From: Gammaproteobacteria bacterium
GTDB lineage: Bacteria; Pseudomonadota; Gammaproteobacteria; Steroidobacterales; Steroidobacteraceae
Length of the DNA: 43,587 nucleotides
Direction of reading: 5' to 3'
Assembly: GCA_947455595.1 (NCBI GenBank)
Contig: CANGOP010000022.1
Span: 1-43,587 of the forward strand
The position numbers and the translations under genes were made by a program. Under the pieces are notes generated by a model. That model was not told the origin of the DNA and did not search any database. It worked only from the letters and a program-made list of their open reading frames with translations. Of this stretch, positions 41,790 to 43,587 are shown one piece after another (position 1 is the first letter of the stretch; each line of letters opens with the position of its first letter).

Positions 41790-42394
41790 ATCCACTTTTG
41801 GTCTCGAACGTTCTGCTTTGGATCCTCGTCGTGGTGCTGGCGCTCGTGGTGCTCGCACTCGTGCGCCAAGTGGGTGTGCTGCATGAGCGCATCACACCGG
41901 TCGGGGCGTTGATGTTGGCCAAGGGCTTGAAGGTCGGTGAAGTGGCGCCGACCATTCCGCTTGAAGCCCTTTCGGGCTCCGGGCTCACGATTGGTGGAAC
42001 TCGACCGGACGGTCGCAGTCTCCTCGTGATGTTCGTGTCCCCAACTTGCCCAGTCTGCAAGGCCTTGCTGCCAGTGCTGAAGTCTAGCCGCAAGGCAGAG
42101 GCCGGCTGGCTGGACATCGTCCTCGCCAGTGACGGCGATCTCACGGAGCAACGCGCGTTCGTCGCTGAACACGGGCTAGATGCCTTCCCGTATGTGGTCT
42201 CGTCACCCTTGGGCGTCAGCTATCAGGTGAGTCGTTTACCCTATGCCGTGATCTTGGATCACGAGGGCATTCTGCGCGCTCGCGGCATCATCAATTCGCG
42301 TGAACATCTCGAAAGCCTGTTCGAAGCTAAGCGCCTGGGCGTGGCCTCGATGCAGGATTTTCTGGAAGGACATCGGCATTCAACGACGGCCTGA
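41786..42394 (+). CDS. aauD: Amine dehydrogenase accessory thioredoxin-like protein, AauD/MauD family
   Basis: A 202-residue membrane-anchored thioredoxin-fold protein. One N-terminal membrane segment (VLLWILVVVLALVVLALVRQ) is followed by the redox motif C88-P-V-C91 in FVSPTCPVCKALL and the cis-Pro region RLPYAVILD. MauD is thought to form or isomerise the many disulfides in the light subunit. It lies 26 bp before aauA. Confidence 0.92.
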   Translation: MNPLLVSNVLLWILVVVLALVVLALVRQVGVLHERITPVGALMLAKGLKVGEVAPTIPLEALSGSGLTIGGTRPDGRSLLVMFVSPTCPVCKALLPVLKSSRKAEAGWLDIVLASDGDLTEQRAFVAEHGLDAFPYVVSSPLGVSYQVSRLPYAVILDHEGILRARGIINSREHLESLFEAKRLGVASMQDFLEGHRHSTTA

Positions 42395-42420
42395 AGGCCG
42401 CATCCATCTGGGGCAATTCC

Positions 42421-42948
42421 ATGAAGTGGCTCGATAGCATCATCGAAGGATCAACCCGCTCACTGGCACGGCGCTCGTCGCGGCGCGGTTTCCTCGGCGG
42501 CCTTGGCGCCTTATTGGTGGGTGCGGCGGCGTTGCCTTTGCTGCCGGTTGCGCGTGGCGCTGAGCGTGCGGCGGCGAAGCCGGCCGGCACGGCTGCGGAT
42601 CCGGGCGATCCGGCGACGTGCGAGTACTGGCGGCACTGCGCGATCGACGGCTTCCTGTGCAGTTGCTGTGGCGGCACGCAGACCAGCTGCCCACCGGGAA
42701 CGGAAATGTCGGCCGTCACGTGGATTGGTACGTGCCACAACCCGGCGGACGGGAAAGACTACGTCATTTCCTACAATGATTGCTGTGGCAAGTCGCAGTG
42801 TGGACGTTGTTTCTGTAACCGCAACGAGGGTGATTCACCGCTCTATCAGCCGGGCCAATCGAACGACTACAACTGGTGCTCGGGCAACAGCTCTGCCAAC
42901 ATCCCTTATCACTGCTCGACCGCACGTATCGTTGGCGTCGCGGAGTAG
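42421..42948 (+). CDS. aauA: Amine dehydrogenase small (light) subunit with TTQ cofactor
   Basis: A 175-residue protein. A Tat-like leader (SRRGFLGGLG) ends near residue 50; the mature part is rich in Cys, with about 14, many in CEYWRHC, CSCCGG, DCCGKSQCGRCFC. The two tryptophans that form tryptophan tryptophylquinone are W101 (AVTWIG) and W152 (NWCSG), 51 residues apart, exactly the spacing known for MADH (57/108) and AADH (109/160). The catalytic-base Asp is D120 (ISYND), 19 residues after the first Trp, as in MADH. It would deaminate a primary amine to the aldehyde in the periplasm. Confidence 0.95.
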   Translation: MKWLDSIIEGSTRSLARRSSRRGFLGGLGALLVGAAALPLLPVARGAERAAAKPAGTAADPGDPATCEYWRHCAIDGFLCSCCGGTQTSCPPGTEMSAVTWIGTCHNPADGKDYVISYNDCCGKSQCGRCFCNRNEGDSPLYQPGQSNDYNWCSGNSSANIPYHCSTARIVGVAE

Positions 42949-42952
42949 GGTG

Positions 42953-43360
42953 ATGGCGCGCCGACTGGCCGGCTTGATTTTGCTGTGTTCAGTCGTGCTG
43001 CCGGTCAGCGCTTATATGCCGCGGGTCAACTATCAGCTTCAGTGCATGGGTTGTCACCACGGAGATGGTGCGGGCGAAGAAGGACGCGTACCGAATGTCC
43101 GTCGCACGCTAGTGCCGTTTTCTGAGATGGTAGACGGGCGCGATTTCGTAATGCGAGTGCCGGGCGTCGCTCAGGCCAAACTCAGCGATGGTGAGATTGC
43201 AGCTCTGCTTAACTGGATGGCGCGCAATCTCAGCGATGTTCCAATCCCTGCGGGTTTCGTCGATTACACGCCCGAAGAAGTGGGTGCAGCGCGGCACCGG
43301 CCGTTGTCGGCCCTCAAGCAACAGCGGGAATCGTTGTTACAAGCGATCGGTACGCCGTAA
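42953..43360 (+). CDS. Small periplasmic mono-haem cytochrome c of the aau cluster
   Basis: A 135-residue exported protein with a Sec signal (LAGLILLCSVVLPVSAY) and one haem site CMGCH (LQCMGCHHGDG) near residue 30. It starts four bases after the aauA stop. In the Alcaligenes faecalis aau cluster a small mono-haem cytochrome gene (orf-2) takes the same place, so this is probably an electron acceptor or helper for the dehydrogenase. The ATG at 42953 is chosen because the longer frame overlaps aauA entirely. Confidence 0.85.
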   Translation: MARRLAGLILLCSVVLPVSAYMPRVNYQLQCMGCHHGDGAGEEGRVPNVRRTLVPFSEMVDGRDFVMRVPGVAQAKLSDGEIAALLNWMARNLSDVPIPAGFVDYTPEEVGAARHRPLSALKQQRESLLQAIGTP

Positions 43361-43361
43361 C

Positions 43362-43587
43362 TCAGCGCAAGCGATACACGATGTTCACCGACGTCGTTTG
43401 ATCCAGTTTCTTGGCGCCCGTCGGTGGGTTGGAGTTGGCGCGAATTCCATACCCCACACTCAAGGCGAGTTGTCCGCCCATGGCGACATTGAGCGCAAGA
43501 TCGTTGGCGATGGATGTTTCACCACTCGCAGTAATGATCGCGAGATTCTCTAATACTTTCGTATTGGCACTCAGATTCCGTTCACCC
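43362..43587 (-). CDS. DUF481 family outer-membrane protein, C-terminal end only
   Basis: The frame is open from the window edge and ends at a TGA at 43362-43364. The last 75 residues read as alternating beta-strands: ETSIANDLALNVAMGGQLALSVGYGIRANSNPPTGAKKLDQTTSVNIVYRLR. The pattern of Y-G-I-R-x-N-S-x-P-P-x-G-x-K-K-x-D followed by a final N-I-V-Y strand is typical of DUF481 (YdiY-like) beta-barrels. It converges with the cytochrome gene, stops one base apart. The N-terminal part is outside the window. Confidence 0.75.
   Translation of the reverse strand, partial: GERNLSANTKVLENLAIITASGETSIANDLALNVAMGGQLALSVGYGIRANSNPPTGAKKLDQTTSVNIVYRLR

Noticed and set aside
1..43587. CRISPR array, tRNA or rRNA genes and insertion sequences
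   Set aside because: On reading I found no regularly spaced direct repeats other than the iterons, no cloverleaf with a T-loop GTTCGA, and no transposase motifs or terminal inverted repeats. A covariance search would be needed to exclude a tRNA fully.

Overview
The window is GC-rich proteobacterial DNA with short operons and frequent ATGA or TGATG stop/start overlaps. The gene families (fused CysNC, a TonB-dependent receptor followed by a TIGR02466-type oxygenase, a Uup ABC-F protein, an aau/mau-type amine dehydrogenase) suggest a gammaproteobacterium, perhaps of the Xanthomonadales, Nevskiales or Steroidobacterales kind. That placement rests on gene families only and is not certain.

Layout. 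(1) 1-3608: metabolic genes: an aldo/keto reductase cut by the window edge, a Tat-signal PLP aminotransferase, a LOG-family protein and a HutD-like protein. (2) 3647-12085, minus strand: a compact type IV secretion operon, virB2-B3-B4-B5-B6-B7-B8-B9-B10-B11, including a 42-codon VirB7-like lipoprotein gene that is easily missed. VirB1, VirD4 and a relaxase are absent from the window. (3) 12249-19042: a plasmid replication and maintenance block: a DnaQ-like exonuclease, a DUF5710-type protein, a GNAT acetyltransferase, an iteron origin (four tandem 22-bp repeats plus two dispersed copies), a RepA_C initiator, divergent parA-parB, a repeat-rich candidate centromere and a KfrA-like DNA-binding protein. 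(4) 19109-23648: a FAH-family hydrolase, a DAO-type FAD oxidoreductase, a WYL regulator paired with a HEPN protein, and an ornithine cyclodeaminase/imino-acid reductase. (5) 23663-28545: sulfate assimilation (TauE-like exporter, cysD, cysNC) and a nickel/cobalt transporter. (6) 28746-31824: a TonB-dependent receptor and a 2OG-Fe(II)-type oxygenase. (7) 31809-39877, minus strand: a run of cytochrome P450, MFS exporter, lipid-anchored quinohemoprotein dehydrogenase, exported amidohydrolase, Uup and a small unknown protein. (8) 40078-43360, plus strand: an aauBEDA-like aromatic amine/methylamine dehydrogenase cluster with a small mono-haem cytochrome c. (9) From 43362 to the edge: the end of a DUF481 outer-membrane protein.

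How the parts may work together. Regions 2 and 3 look like the backbone of a conjugative-type plasmid (replication, partition, secretion channel). They lie between housekeeping and catabolic genes, so the window is either a megaplasmid/chromid or a chromosome carrying an integrated plasmid; the sequence alone does not decide. Regions 7 and 8 diverge from a shared 200-bp control region and together encode several periplasmic oxidation enzymes (TTQ amine dehydrogenase, quinohemoprotein dehydrogenase), a P450 and an exporter, suggesting coordinated oxidation of amines, alcohols or xenobiotics. The least described candidates for a new system are the WYL-HEPN pair at 21056-22707 and the P450/quinohemoprotein operon facing the aau cluster.
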